Source: Succinivibrio dextrinosolvens
GTDB lineage: Bacteria > Pseudomonadota > Gammaproteobacteria > Enterobacterales > Succinivibrionaceae
DNA length: 64,000 nucleotides
Assembly: GCF_900116345.1 (NCBI RefSeq)
Contig: NZ_FPAH01000004.1
Location: 1 to 64,000 of the forward strand
Reading direction: 5' to 3'
In this document: positions 43,925 through 52,801 of the stretch, in pieces
Layout: each line of letters opens with the position of its first letter
Numbering within the stretch: the first letter of the stretch is position 1
Made by a program: the position numbers and the translations under genes
Notes under the pieces: generated by a model
The model's input: the letters and a program-made list of their open reading frames with translations, nothing else
Database searches by the model: none
Told to the model about the DNA's origin: nothing

Positions 43925-44785
43925 CTATTTTTCAACATTCTCTGGTCTGGTTCTATAGATACGAAGGAACCACATATACTGTTCTTCTCGACCTTTTAGA
44001 CCGGCTTCAATAGACTTATTTACCCTTATAACATCAGCTTCTAGATCATTTGTCGGATAATTTTCAAAGTGAGGATAAAAAGTGATTTCAATTTTATGTT
44101 CTTTTTCGTTGTAGGTCGGAGTCATAGGAACAACAAGAGCATCAGATAATCTGACTATTCTTGGTACAGCGGTAAGAGTAGCTTTTTTTGATCCCCAGAA
44201 ATCAACAAAAAGAGAGCCGTCAGGACCTAAATCCAGATCAGGATAGAACGCAAAATAATAACCATCTTTTAATGACTTAATAATATTTTTAATTCCATCT
44301 TTGCGCTCATATACTTTTCCCCCGAATTTTAATCTCATTTTGTTCATACAATAGTTGTGAACAGGATTATGGGTACTATGTACTAAGCCTACAACCTTTT
44401 CGTATTTTGAACCAAGATAAATACCACTACTATCTAAGGTCCAACAGTGCGAGCCAACAAATAATATTGGCCGGTTCTTGGAAACCGCCTTATCAAGATT
44501 CTCCTGACCTGTAACTTTGAAAGATCGTTTTACATATTCTTTGCTTCGAACAAAAGGAACGCCATAACCTAGGACAACTTTAAGTCCGATGCGGACAAAA
44601 TTCTTATAAATATTATCTTTTTTATCTTTTTCCAAATCAGGAAAAGCATAATCAAGATTGGTGTATACCTTACGTCTAAAAGATTTTGGAATAAGAAATA
44701 AACAATGGCTCAGGATTTCAGCAAGAAAATCTCTTATTCTTACAGGGATATACGCAAGGATACAAAAAAAAAGATTAACAACCAT
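43925..44785 (-). CDS. Lipid A biosynthesis acyltransferase (LpxL/HtrB family)
   Basis: This membrane-anchored acyltransferase has 286 residues with an N-terminal hydrophobic segment. The catalytic HX4D motif is His113-Asp118 in GSHCWTLDSSG. ERKDGIKNIIKSLKDGYYFAFYPDLDLGPDGSLFVDFWG follows, the substrate and phosphate region of the family. It would add a secondary acyl chain to lipid A. It is divergent from a PagL-like deacylase, so the pair may adjust lipid A acylation. A second, longer member of the family is at 56.5 kb. Confidence 0.88.
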   Translation of the reverse strand: MVVNLFFCILAYIPVRIRDFLAEILSHCLFLIPKSFRRKVYTNLDYAFPDLEKDKKDNIYKNFVRIGLKVVLGYGVPFVRSKEYVKRSFKVTGQENLDKAVSKNRPILFVGSHCWTLDSSGIYLGSKYEKVVGLVHSTHNPVHNYCMNKMRLKFGGKVYERKDGIKNIIKSLKDGYYFAFYPDLDLGPDGSLFVDFWGSKKATLTAVPRIVRLSDALVVPMTPTYNEKEHKIEITFYPHFENYPTNDLEADVIRVNKSIEAGLKGREEQYMWFLRIYRTRPENVEK

Positions 44786-45147
44786 GTTCCAATAAACTTT
44801 GGATGTAATAAATCTATGGTGAATTTATTTTCAATTCTCTGATCAATCATTTTTTGATTATTTTTATAGGATTATATTCAGCATAAGTTCAAGTATATAA
44901 ATATTTTATAAGAAAATACAACTCAATGAATATTCGAAGAAAAAGAAAATAATAAAAATTAAAAATAATGTGACAAATTTCACTTATAGAAAAAAAAATG
45001 TCAGCTTATTTTTATATCTGTTTCACAATCAACTTATCAAAAATTCTGTATAAATAAAAAATAAGATATATTACGCTTTGCGAAAAAAATTATGGATTAA
45101 AGATGCTCTATCAACCTGGGGTATTGAATACAAACATCCAATAAGGA
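44786..45147. other. Very AT-rich divergent promoter region
   Basis: This 362-base stretch between the lipid A acyltransferase and the deacylase has no reading frame. It is almost free of G/C runs and rich in A/T tracts. It should hold both promoters; no confident boxes or operator symmetry were recognised. Confidence 0.4.
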
Positions 45148-45153
45148 ATGATT

Positions 45154-45738
45154 ATGAAAAAGTCCCTAAAAATTTTAGCTGTCATCACCAGCTCATTATT
45201 ACTTACAAATACAGCACTTGCAGACAATTCATCAAAAGCAACAGATAGTTGGTTTGATAATGTTGAATTTCAGGCTGAATTCCTAAAATACCACTATAAA
45301 GATAACCGCTATGTTAAGAACTACAATCTGCATGCTTTAACTCAGGTATATGATTGGAGCATCTTCTCTTTACATGCTGGTGCCACTTTCACAGTTGCTG
45401 ACGGATATATAATAAGAGGTAATATGAAGCAGAACAGTGATGCTGTTGGACTAGGACCAGCTATTGTTGCTCGATTCGGAGGAGAAATCATAGACAACTT
45501 TCATATCAGTCTGGATTTAGGTGGAAGTATGAGATTTTTTACAAAAAATCATCCGGCAACAGCAAGAAAATATGATTTTCTATGGAGAATAGGACCTAGA
45601 ATTGCTTATGATTTCTCAGAAAACGGATCTGTAGGCTTTAACTACGTTGTTTATGCACATGCATCAAATGGACATAGCGATCAGAATCCTGGTTATGAGA
45701 TGAAAGGATTTAACTTTAGTCTTGATTACAAATTCTAA
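45154..45738 (+). CDS. PagL-like lipid A 3-O-deacylase
   Basis: The signal peptide (1-24) precedes an eight-stranded outer-membrane barrel ending in phenylalanine (FSLDYKF). The C-terminal YAHASNGHSDQNPGYE carries His169, Ser171 and Glu182, matching the His-x-Ser and distal Glu of the PagL catalytic triad. PagL removes the 3-O acyl chain of lipid A, lowering recognition by host TLR4. The ATG at 45154 is chosen over that at 45148 because of the AAGGA spacing. It has 194 residues. Confidence 0.8.
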   Translation: MKKSLKILAVITSSLLLTNTALADNSSKATDSWFDNVEFQAEFLKYHYKDNRYVKNYNLHALTQVYDWSIFSLHAGATFTVADGYIIRGNMKQNSDAVGLGPAIVARFGGEIIDNFHISLDLGGSMRFFTKNHPATARKYDFLWRIGPRIAYDFSENGSVGFNYVVYAHASNGHSDQNPGYEMKGFNFSLDYKF

Positions 45739-46229
45739 AATGGTACGGTAGGTTTTTTTTAGTAATTCCTACCCTGTTTAAATTTGCCGCAAAATAGCGG
45801 CAAACTATCTGATAGATTGGAACAAAAGGTTATTTCTATAAGTATCTTAGCTTTTTTTAATCTGAAGCAGATAATCTTATGTGCACATAAAACTGACCGA
45901 TATGGTAATGCCAATTAGAAATATGACTGTAAATTTCATGCTATATGCGACTCTACAGTACAGCAAAAACTCTCAGAGAATGGTATTCAACTCATTAGTT
46001 TTAGCGCTTTATAAGGTAGATCATACTAACCACTAGAAATATCTCCAATTTTTATTCCTGAAGATAAAAGCTAAGTTTCATAGCTCATCAGCAACCTCAA
46101 AATCGTCAATTAAAAGAATAAAGAGGCTGGATACAGATTTACTGTAATCTAGCCTCAATTTTCTTTGTAAATCATTCTTGATCTTAATCAGAGTTACTTT
46201 GGAGCTAGGCAGAAGTAATCTGATAAATT
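45739..46229. other. Gene-free stretch with hairpins
   Basis: Three hairpins stand out in these 491 bases. GGTAGG...CCTACC (45749-45774) is just after the deacylase. TTTGCCGC-aaaata-GCGGCAAA (45785-45806) is the second. GAGGCT...AGCCTC (46123-46156) is followed by a T-rich run in the minus direction and may terminate the oxidoreductase gene. The rest shows no coding sign. Confidence 0.5.
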
Positions 46230-46739
46230 CTACTCTGATAAGAGCTTCTTATAGTTATCGCACATCTTCTGAATGTCTGAATCTGAAATATTCAGACAGC
46301 CATAAGCTACACGAATTGGAGCCACATCCATTCCTGTGTAGTTGCCGGTTGCAGTCAGAGGCAGGAAGAGCTCACCGATAGTGGTTGCCTTATAGTCTTC
46401 CTGTGGACCGCCGGTACTTAATACAAGCTGTAGCTTCTTGCCCTGTAGAGCATGGCCCTGTGAACCATAAGCCCATCCGTGTTCAAATACTCTGTCGATG
46501 TATGCCTTAAGCATAGGAGGAGTACTGAACCAGAATACAGGACACTGGAAAATCAGTCGGTCATTCTCTTCAATCAGCTTCTGTTCAGCCTTAACGTCAA
46601 TCTTTTCTGGATCCTGACCGTACAGCTGTTCAAGATTGCGGATGGTGACATTGCTGACATCTTCTGCAGCCTCTAGAAGAGCTCTGTTTACTCTGGATTT
46701 TTCAAACCAGGTGTGAGAGAAAATAATTAAAGTTTTCAT
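46230..46739 (-). CDS. Flavodoxin-fold NAD(P)H oxidoreductase (KefF/YwrO type)
   Basis: This is a quinone-reductase-like flavoprotein. It shows MKTLIIFSHTWFEKSRVN (FMN phosphate loop), RLIFQCPVFWFSTPPMLKAYIDRVFEHGWAYG and STGGPQEDY, all typical of the modulator-of-drug-activity/KefF group. The ATG at 46739 is preferred over 46757 because AGAGG lies at the right distance. It has 169 residues. It acts in the cytoplasm on quinones or electrophiles. Confidence 0.88.
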   Translation of the reverse strand: MKTLIIFSHTWFEKSRVNRALLEAAEDVSNVTIRNLEQLYGQDPEKIDVKAEQKLIEENDRLIFQCPVFWFSTPPMLKAYIDRVFEHGWAYGSQGHALQGKKLQLVLSTGGPQEDYKATTIGELFLPLTATGNYTGMDVAPIRVAYGCLNISDSDIQKMCDNYKKLLSE

Positions 46740-46822
46740 AAAAACCTCTTCTGACAAATTTTTATGACAGAATAATTTTATTTGTAAATCAACATGTTAA
46801 ATTTACAAAAAAGGAAAAAAAA

Positions 46823-46845
46823 GCACCTCATTGTGAAGTGCCTTT
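46823..46845 (-). terminator. Terminator of HU gene
   Basis: In the minus direction GCACTTC-N5-GAGGTGC forms a stem with one G-U pair and is followed by eight T. Confidence 0.85.
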
Positions 46846-46855
46846 TTTCTTTAAA

Positions 46856-47137
46856 TTATTTCTTCTTGTTTACTGCATCTTTTAGAGCTGCGCCAGCTGA
46901 GAATACAGGAACCTTGCTTGCTGCAATCTTAATAACTTCACCGGTTCTTGGGTTGCGGCCCTGACGAGCCTTTCTTGCTGATACCTTAAAAGTACCAAAA
47001 CCAATTAACTGAACAGCATCACCCTTTACAAGAGCTCCCTGTACAGCCTCTAATAAAGCCTCTAAAGCCTTCTTAGAGTCAACCTTAGTTAATGCGCTAC
47101 GCTTTGCAATTGCGTCAACAAGTTCTGATTTATTCAT
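46856..47137 (-). CDS. hup: DNA-binding protein HU
   Basis: This histone-like dimeric DNA-bending protein has 93 residues. It shows MNKSELVDAIAKRSALTK, then LIGFGTFKVSARKARQGRNPRTGEVIKI, the beta-arm with the intercalating proline region. The start at 47137 is chosen because an upstream extension of the frame to 47308 is not HU-like, and AAGGAAG precedes this ATG. It is a core nucleoid gene. Confidence 0.95.
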   Translation of the reverse strand: MNKSELVDAIAKRSALTKVDSKKALEALLEAVQGALVKGDAVQLIGFGTFKVSARKARQGRNPRTGEVIKIAASKVPVFSAGAALKDAVNKKK

Positions 47138-47313
47138 AATATACTTCCTTATGTGAGAACGGGATGATCTGAATATACAACAATTCACTATTAGAGCAAG
47201 ATTCAAAAGGCTTTTTTTATCAAAAAGTGTGAGGAGATTAGTATTTATTAGGCAAGAAACGTTATCTATAGCATAAAACCGCTTATATATCAGCTTTACA
47301 AAAGGCAATAAAA

Positions 47314-47373
47314 GAGGCGACCTCTACTTGCGTGTTTCTGCATCCTTACGAGCAGCTGCGTAAAAGTCGCCTC
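47314..47373 (-). ncRNA. Candidate structured RNA or terminator upstream of HU
   Basis: GAGGCGAC (47314-47321) pairs with GTCGCCTC (47366-47373), closing 44 bases that contain a second hairpin (TTACG / CGTAA). In the minus direction the outer stem is followed by TTTTATTG, and a TATACT/TATAGT-type box lies just before it (47378-47395 region). It could be a small RNA with its own terminator, a leader of hup, or a terminator of the radical SAM operon. No known RNA family was recognised. Confidence 0.45.
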
Positions 47374-47448
47374 ACTATACCTATAGTATAGGTTAAAATC
47401 TCACAAATGCGATATTTAAGCCATTTTTAAGCATTTTCTAACTAAAAA

Positions 47449-48285
47449 TCAACAGTTTCCACGATGAACAAATTTTAAATACTCCGAAGCTATGGAACAT
47501 AGTCTGTCAATTGTCTCAATTGGAGTAGGATAAAGCTCCTGTTCCTTATAACGGGGAAAAAATCTGCTTATGTGCAGAGGAATGTCTGGACTTATTGAGT
47601 ACAAAAACTCTGCTTCAGAGTGCATATCCTCCTCAGAGTCATTTTTGGTAGGGATTATGAGAGTAGTAACCTCAACATGACACTGAGAGTGCGCTAGCCT
47701 TATGTTTTCCTTTACTGTTTCAAAATCACCTTTTACATAATCGTAAAACTGCTGTGAAAATCCCTTAAGATCGATATTCATTGCATCAACATACGGAAGA
47801 AGCTTTTCAAGATAATCAGAACAGATGCCGCCGTTAGTAACCAGAACAGACTTTAGGTTATGTTTTTTTAGCTCAATTGAGGTATCAAGAACAAACTCAT
47901 AGCTTATAAGAGGTTCGTTATAGGTAAATGCAATTCCTAGATTCCCCTGCTCTTTATTTTTCAGATCAATTGCCAGTGCAACCAGCTCTTCAGGAGTGAC
48001 CTTCTGATATTCACAGCTCTTATCTGCCATGGATATTGAATGATTCTGACAGAATGGACATTTAAGATTACAGCCAAAACTGCCCACAGAGAGAATATAG
48101 CTCCCAGGATAAAAGTGGTATAAAGGCTTCTTTTCAATAGGATCTAAGGCCACAGAGGTGATACAGCCATAGTTTAAGTCTCTGATCTGACCATTCTGAT
48201 TCCCCCTGCCTTTGCATACACCTATTGCCCCCTCGGCAAGATTGCAGTGCCGAGGACACAGACCACATCTAACCTTCTGCGTCAT
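47449..48285 (-). CDS. amrS: AmmeMemoRadiSam system radical SAM enzyme
   Basis: This radical SAM protein has the cluster motif CNLKCPFC (CX3CX2C) at about residue 74. An N-terminal cysteine-rich CGLCPRHCNL leads it, like the PflA-related AmrS group. IAFTYNEPLISYEFVLDTSIELKK and VDAMNIDLKGFSQQFYDYVKG follow. The ATG at 48285 is chosen over a GTG at 48297. It lies 18 bases after the AMMECR1-MEMO fusion gene, its constant partner. The reaction of this system is not settled. Confidence 0.88.
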   Translation of the reverse strand: MTQKVRCGLCPRHCNLAEGAIGVCKGRGNQNGQIRDLNYGCITSVALDPIEKKPLYHFYPGSYILSVGSFGCNLKCPFCQNHSISMADKSCEYQKVTPEELVALAIDLKNKEQGNLGIAFTYNEPLISYEFVLDTSIELKKHNLKSVLVTNGGICSDYLEKLLPYVDAMNIDLKGFSQQFYDYVKGDFETVKENIRLAHSQCHVEVTTLIIPTKNDSEEDMHSEAEFLYSISPDIPLHISRFFPRYKEQELYPTPIETIDRLCSIASEYLKFVHRGNC

Positions 48286-48303
48286 ATTGAAGTCCACACA
48301 AAA

Positions 48304-49689
48304 TTAAAAATGTCTTATAACTTCAAACCGTTCCAGCTCGACTGATTCGTCGTCAGAAATGTAGCCCTTGCGTCTGCAGATCCTGATCTGCTCCTGAGGG
48401 GTATCAACACCTTCTAGGTCTGGCAGCAGTACACCACTCTTATGTCCGGATCTTACAATCACACCATATTTTTTAGGATCGAGTTCATCAATAGAGCTGA
48501 TTTTCTCAGGTTCTGTCAGTACATCCACACTTACAGTTATAAAAGGAAGCTCCTCCTCTCTTACAGGGTCAAATCGAGGATCATGAGAGCAGGCATTAAC
48601 GGCAAACCTTATGATTTCATCAGCTACACAATCACAGTTAGGAGAAAGAGAGCCGATACATCCGCGAAGCTGACCGAATTTTTTTAGAGACACAAAAACA
48701 GCAGCCTTCTTTTTAAGTAAATCCTTTGAAAGACCATCCGGTCTTTGCATCATAGAATGTGTTTTAACATAGTGTTCCATTGATGCTCTAGCTAGAGAGG
48801 TATACTCATCCCCTGACTCTTTGGATTTATTGTTTTTCTCTTTCTGAGCATTCAGAAATTTCTCAAGATAGTTATTGTCTTGATCATCGCCTGTTACTTT
48901 GAAACTGGCAACAGCGTAACCAACACCAAAAGGTCCTTCGTAGGATAAAAGACTTCCCTCTATAGCTTTTCTGTCAAGGACTCCGGCCATCATCACAAAA
49001 GGTCTGAAGCCACATTCTCCAGCCCCATCACATACAGGTGCAGGAATAGATAAGAGCTCATTAAAGTCAGAGTCTTTAAAGGATTCAGCTATAGCCTTAT
49101 CAAAAACAGGACCATTGCTGTCAAAGCCATAAGGTCCATCCTCTAAAAGACGGTGAGATAAATCTCCGCTGCCAATAAAGACAGTTTTTCTCTTTAGTCT
49201 TGCAGCAACCTCAGCAACAACCTGTCCAACCTTGTAATGTTCACAGATATCAAGTCCGCTGATACCGATTCGAACAACTTTATAGGCTTTCAGATATTTA
49301 TTTAAAAACCACATCGGGATCATGGTTGCATGATCAAGCTCGCTCATTTTATGCCCAAGTCTGCCAGCACTTATATCCTTAGACTTCAACTCATCGCACA
49401 GCTCATCGACAAAACCTTCATCATAAACAGCATCGATACGGACTGAACCAGCCCCAAACTGAGAGAAACTTCCTGATTCTCCAGAACCTGAGGCCACATG
49501 AATATAGTCTGCATAAGTTTCCATGTGAGGAGAGACAATAACTACGGTTTCCGGCTCCAAAGAGGCAACAAACTCCATAACCTTGTTATAGGAGTCAATA
49601 GTGGACTGAATCTGTTTTTCTTTTCCTAGGCCAACCTCTGGAATGATTAAAGGAGGATGAGGTACAGCAACAGCAGCAAGAATAGACAT
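48304..49689 (-). CDS. MEMO-AMMECR1 fusion protein
   Basis: The N-terminal part (1-265) is a MEMO/LigB-like extradiol dioxygenase fold (AVAVPHPPLIIPEVG, FIGSGDLSHRL). The C-terminal part (about 285-461) is an AMMECR1 domain with RGCIGSLSP and FAVNACSHDPRFDP. In many genomes these are separate AmrB and AmrA proteins; here they are one chain, next to the radical SAM enzyme. Fusion supports a physical complex. A clear AAGGAG site precedes the ATG. The physiological substrate is unknown. Confidence 0.9.
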   Translation of the reverse strand: MSILAAVAVPHPPLIIPEVGLGKEKQIQSTIDSYNKVMEFVASLEPETVVIVSPHMETYADYIHVASGSGESGSFSQFGAGSVRIDAVYDEGFVDELCDELKSKDISAGRLGHKMSELDHATMIPMWFLNKYLKAYKVVRIGISGLDICEHYKVGQVVAEVAARLKRKTVFIGSGDLSHRLLEDGPYGFDSNGPVFDKAIAESFKDSDFNELLSIPAPVCDGAGECGFRPFVMMAGVLDRKAIEGSLLSYEGPFGVGYAVASFKVTGDDQDNNYLEKFLNAQKEKNNKSKESGDEYTSLARASMEHYVKTHSMMQRPDGLSKDLLKKKAAVFVSLKKFGQLRGCIGSLSPNCDCVADEIIRFAVNACSHDPRFDPVREEELPFITVSVDVLTEPEKISSIDELDPKKYGVIVRSGHKSGVLLPDLEGVDTPQEQIRICRRKGYISDDESVELERFEVIRHF

Positions 49690-49892
49690 ATAAACTCCTT
49701 ATGGTTATTTGGTTAACCTAACTTGTATTTTCTATATTCAGTTTGAGCTGTTTTCCATTACTTTTACAGCCATTGAGCTTTTTTAGATATTACATTGTGA
49801 ATTGTTTCACATTCTATATTCTCATACCGATATCTTTTTATTTTCATGAATGTCTCATATTGCTATCTATTAATTCTCCATTTACGCATCAT

Positions 49893-49945
49893 AACGTTTG
49901 TAATTATAAACATCTTTACCTATAATGTTTATAAATATGAACGTT
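49893..49945 (+). promoter_or_regulatory. hipBA promoter and operator palindrome
   Basis: A 21-base arm (49893-49913, AACGTTTGTAATTATAAACAT) recurs inverted at 49925-49945 with three mismatches. It encloses a TATAAT box at 49921-49926. HipB-type autorepressors bind such symmetric sites over the promoter. The arms end 14 bases before the antitoxin start, beside an AGAGG ribosome site. Confidence 0.7.
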
Positions 49946-49958
49946 TAGAGGTAATTCT

Positions 49959-50282
49959 ATGGGAAAAAGGATTGTTCTTACCCCCAGTATTAAACGAATA
50001 CTTCAGACTATGGGAGAACAGATAAAACTTGCTCGTTTACGACGTGACATTCCTGTAGAAGTCATAGCCGACAGAGCTGGTTTGGGACGAACGACTGTAT
50101 GGTCAATTGAGAAAGGTAGTCCCTCAGTATCCATGGGAGCCTACGCAAAAGTTCTTCATGCCATTGAGGGTATGGATCAAGATTTGTTGCTCATTTGTAA
50201 AGACGACAAAAAAGGAAGACTGCTGCAGGATATGGGACTTACCATTGCTCATAGGGCATCGAAGAGAAAGAATGAAAGATAA
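49959..50282 (+). CDS. hipB: HipB-like antitoxin (XRE-type DNA-binding protein)
   Basis: This 107-residue Cro/CI-type helix-turn-helix protein (LARLRRDIPVEVIADRAGLGRTTVWSIEKGSPSVSMGAYAKVLHAI) precedes and overlaps the hipA gene by 11 bases. It should bind the palindrome upstream and neutralise HipA. The basic tail HRASKRKNER is the C-terminal end. Confidence 0.88.
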   Translation: MGKRIVLTPSIKRILQTMGEQIKLARLRRDIPVEVIADRAGLGRTTVWSIEKGSPSVSMGAYAKVLHAIEGMDQDLLLICKDDKKGRLLQDMGLTIAHRASKRKNER

Positions 50283-51504
50283 TAAAACGATTTTTTGCTA
50301 CTTGGACGACTATTATCGTGACCAATTTTATATTGGAAACCTTTATGTCCAAAAATCACATGGCGACGAAGTCTACTCCTTTGAGTGGTCCGAGGAGGTA
50401 TTGGCAGGAGATGAGCATATATTCTTAGATCCGCAACTTCATACTGATATAACAGGGCGTCAATATGCTGAAAAAAACATTTTTGGAATGTTTTCTGACT
50501 CCTGTCCTGACCGCTGGGGGCGTCTACTCATGAAAAGACGTGAATCAATACATGCACGTAAAGAGGATAGAAAGCCAAAAGCCCTACGGGAAAGTGATTT
50601 TCTTCTAGGAGTTCATGATGAAAGTCGCATGGGAGCGCTTCGTTTTCGTACAGAGCCACAAGGAAATTTTCTAGCTTATGATAAAGAACTAGCAACTCCA
50701 CCTTGGACAGAACTTCGCCGTCTGCAGGATGCCTCCAGAAATTTCGAGACAGACTCAGGTAACGATGAAGATTGGCTAGCCCTTCTTATGGCTCCAGGCT
50801 CCTCACTAGGAGGAGCAAGACCTAAAGCAACAGTTTGCGACGAAAAAGGCTGTTTATGGATAGCAAAATTTCCGTCAAAACATGATACAGAAAACACCGG
50901 TGCGTGGGAAATGGTAGCCCATGACCTTGCAAAAATGTGTAATCTTAATGTCCCAGAAGCAAAAGCTTTAGATATAACAAAAGAAGGAACAACCTTTTTG
51001 GTAAAGCGATTCGACCGATTTGGTGATAAACGTATTCATATGGCTTCAGCCATGACAATGTTAAACAAAACTGACAATGATCATGATGCATCATATCTTG
51101 ATATTGCAGATTGGTTAACATCACATAGTCCGAAAGCCTCTGCTGATTTAAAAGAGCTTTGGTGCAGAATGGTATTTAATATTGCCATATCAAATACTGA
51201 TGATCATTTACGCAATCATGGATTTCTGCTGGATAAGGATGGGTGGCGTCTTTCACCGCTGTTTGATGTAAATCCAAATCCTTATGGAAGCAATTTATCC
51301 TTGGGAATCACGGAAGAAGATACTGAGCTGGATTATTCTCTGGCTTTGGAAACGGCTGAATTCTATCAACTAAAGAAGACTTATGCTGAGCAGATTATAA
51401 GCAATATAAAAACAGTAGTTGCAGATAACTGGCTTACGTTGGCAAGAAAATATAACATTTCTCGTTCTGCAATAGACAGGATGAGTCCTGCATTTACAAT
51501 GTAA
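50272..51504 (+). CDS. hipA: HipA-like serine/threonine kinase toxin
   Basis: HipA-family toxins phosphorylate aminoacyl-tRNA synthetases and cause growth arrest. It has the N-terminal HipA domain (SFEWSEEVLAG, FGMFSDSCPDRWGRLLMKRRE) and the P-loop-like SSLGGARPKA. The kinase core shows FLVKRFDR, the catalytic loop ISNTDDHLRNHGFLL and the metal-binding LSPLFDVNPNP. The ATG at 50272 lies inside the end of hipB; a longer in-frame extension to 50107 overlaps hipB and is rejected. It has 410 residues, like known HipA proteins. Confidence 0.9.
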   Translation: MKDNKTIFCYLDDYYRDQFYIGNLYVQKSHGDEVYSFEWSEEVLAGDEHIFLDPQLHTDITGRQYAEKNIFGMFSDSCPDRWGRLLMKRRESIHARKEDRKPKALRESDFLLGVHDESRMGALRFRTEPQGNFLAYDKELATPPWTELRRLQDASRNFETDSGNDEDWLALLMAPGSSLGGARPKATVCDEKGCLWIAKFPSKHDTENTGAWEMVAHDLAKMCNLNVPEAKALDITKEGTTFLVKRFDRFGDKRIHMASAMTMLNKTDNDHDASYLDIADWLTSHSPKASADLKELWCRMVFNIAISNTDDHLRNHGFLLDKDGWRLSPLFDVNPNPYGSNLSLGITEEDTELDYSLALETAEFYQLKKTYAEQIISNIKTVVADNWLTLARKYNISRSAIDRMSPAFTM

Positions 51505-51518
51505 ATCAACCAGAATGT

Positions 51519-51547
51519 AAAAAAAAATGCCGATCGAAGTGATCGGC
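51519..51547 (-). terminator. Terminator of galETK operon
   Basis: In the minus direction GCCGATC-acttc-GATCGGC is followed by nine T. It lies about 75 bases after the galK stop. The intervening bases contain TTCCCCGCCTTAAGTGG...GGGAA, a shape also seen in IS605 right ends. Confidence 0.85.
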
Positions 51548-51622
51548 GAAAGGAGGAATTCCCTACCACTTAAGGCGGGGAACTTACTATTTTCGAGAAC
51601 AAATTATTATTTTTTTCAGCAA

Positions 51623-52786
51623 TTAACCTAGACGAGTGAAGGTTGCACCATCACATGCCTGAGTTTCGAAGATGGTTGCACCGATACCTGAAATCTTCTG
51701 GTACTTGGCGTTGATAGCATTCTTAACCACTTCAACATTCTTAGGCTCAACAACAGCAACAACACAGCCACCGAAACCGCCACCGGTTTGACGAACAGCA
51801 GCGTATTCCTCACCTAATGCTTCCTTAACAATATCAACGATAGCATCGGTTTCCTTTACAGTGATTTCAAAATCAAGTTTCTCTGACATATGAGATGCAT
51901 ACATCAGCTTAGCAAGAGTCTTAAGATCACCAGCCTCAAAAGCCTTAGAAGCTTCTAGAACACGCTCATCCTCAGTGATTACGTGACGGGCACGACGATA
52001 GGTCTCGTCATCCATCTTATCCTTGCATGCATCCAGCATTTCCATGGTAGCGTCGCGTAACAGAGGAACACCGATAATCTTTGCAGCCTTTTCGCAGCTC
52101 TCACGGCGATCGTTGTACTCTGAACCAACGAGCTGGTGCTTGATATTTGAGTTGATGATCAGAATCTCAAGATTTGAAGGAACAGCAACCTGAGTTAGAC
52201 CGTATGACTTGCAGTCGATACGAACAGCGTGATCTTTAGTACCGTTTGCAGAGATAGCCTGGTCCATAATACCGCACTTCATGCCGATGTAAGCTTCAGC
52301 AGCCTGGCCCATCAGAGCGATATCCATTAAAGCGATGTTTAAATCAAAAGCATTTGATACCAGGTGACCGAAACATACCTCTAAAGATGCAGATGAAGAT
52401 AGACCTGCTCCTGGAGGAACGTCACCCTTGATAGCAATATCAAGACCTTTAACCTTGCTGCCGAACTTCTCGCAGATCTGGTAAGCAACACCGCGCAGGT
52501 AGTTTACCCAAAGCTTGGTTGGGTGCTTTTCAATCTTTGCAGCTAATTCGAACTCGTCGTAATCATTATTCATATCAACGGCTAAAATGCGCATAGTGTT
52601 GGTGCCGTTTGGCTTGGCAACCATGCAGGTACCGTATTTGATAGCACATGGAAGAACAAAGCCGCCGTTGTAGTCAGTGTGCTCACCGATGATGTTCACA
52701 CGACCAGGAGCATACTCCTGCATGGTTGGTTTTGTTCCGAATTTGTCTTCAAAAGCTTTTAGGCAAATTTCTTTGATATCTGACAT
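51623..52786 (-). CDS. galK: Galactokinase GalK
   Basis: GalK phosphorylates galactose to galactose-1-phosphate. GHMP kinase signatures are present: APGRVNIIGEHTDYNGGFVLPCAI near the N-terminus, the ATP loop VPPGAGLSSSASLEV and the C-terminal RQTGGGFGGCVVAVV. It has 387 residues. It is the last gene of galETK, 15 bases after galT. Confidence 0.96.
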   Translation of the reverse strand: MSDIKEICLKAFEDKFGTKPTMQEYAPGRVNIIGEHTDYNGGFVLPCAIKYGTCMVAKPNGTNTMRILAVDMNNDYDEFELAAKIEKHPTKLWVNYLRGVAYQICEKFGSKVKGLDIAIKGDVPPGAGLSSSASLEVCFGHLVSNAFDLNIALMDIALMGQAAEAYIGMKCGIMDQAISANGTKDHAVRIDCKSYGLTQVAVPSNLEILIINSNIKHQLVGSEYNDRRESCEKAAKIIGVPLLRDATMEMLDACKDKMDDETYRRARHVITEDERVLEASKAFEAGDLKTLAKLMYASHMSEKLDFEITVKETDAIVDIVKEALGEEYAAVRQTGGGFGGCVVAVVEPKNVEVVKNAINAKYQKISGIGATIFETQACDGATFTRLG

Positions 52787-52801
52787 TTTTAAATCCTATG
52801 T

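Noticed and set aside
47140-47308. Upstream extension of HU by 57 codons
   Set aside because: The added residues are not HU-like and AAGGAAG precedes the internal ATG at 47137.
50107-50271. Upstream extension of hipA by 55 codons
   Set aside because: It overlaps hipB in another frame and does not look like HipA; the ATG at 50272 fits the family start.
51556-51580. IS605 right-end remnant next to the gal terminator
   Set aside because: Only a weak imperfect hairpin is present and no element sequence adjoins it; kept as a remark under the terminator.
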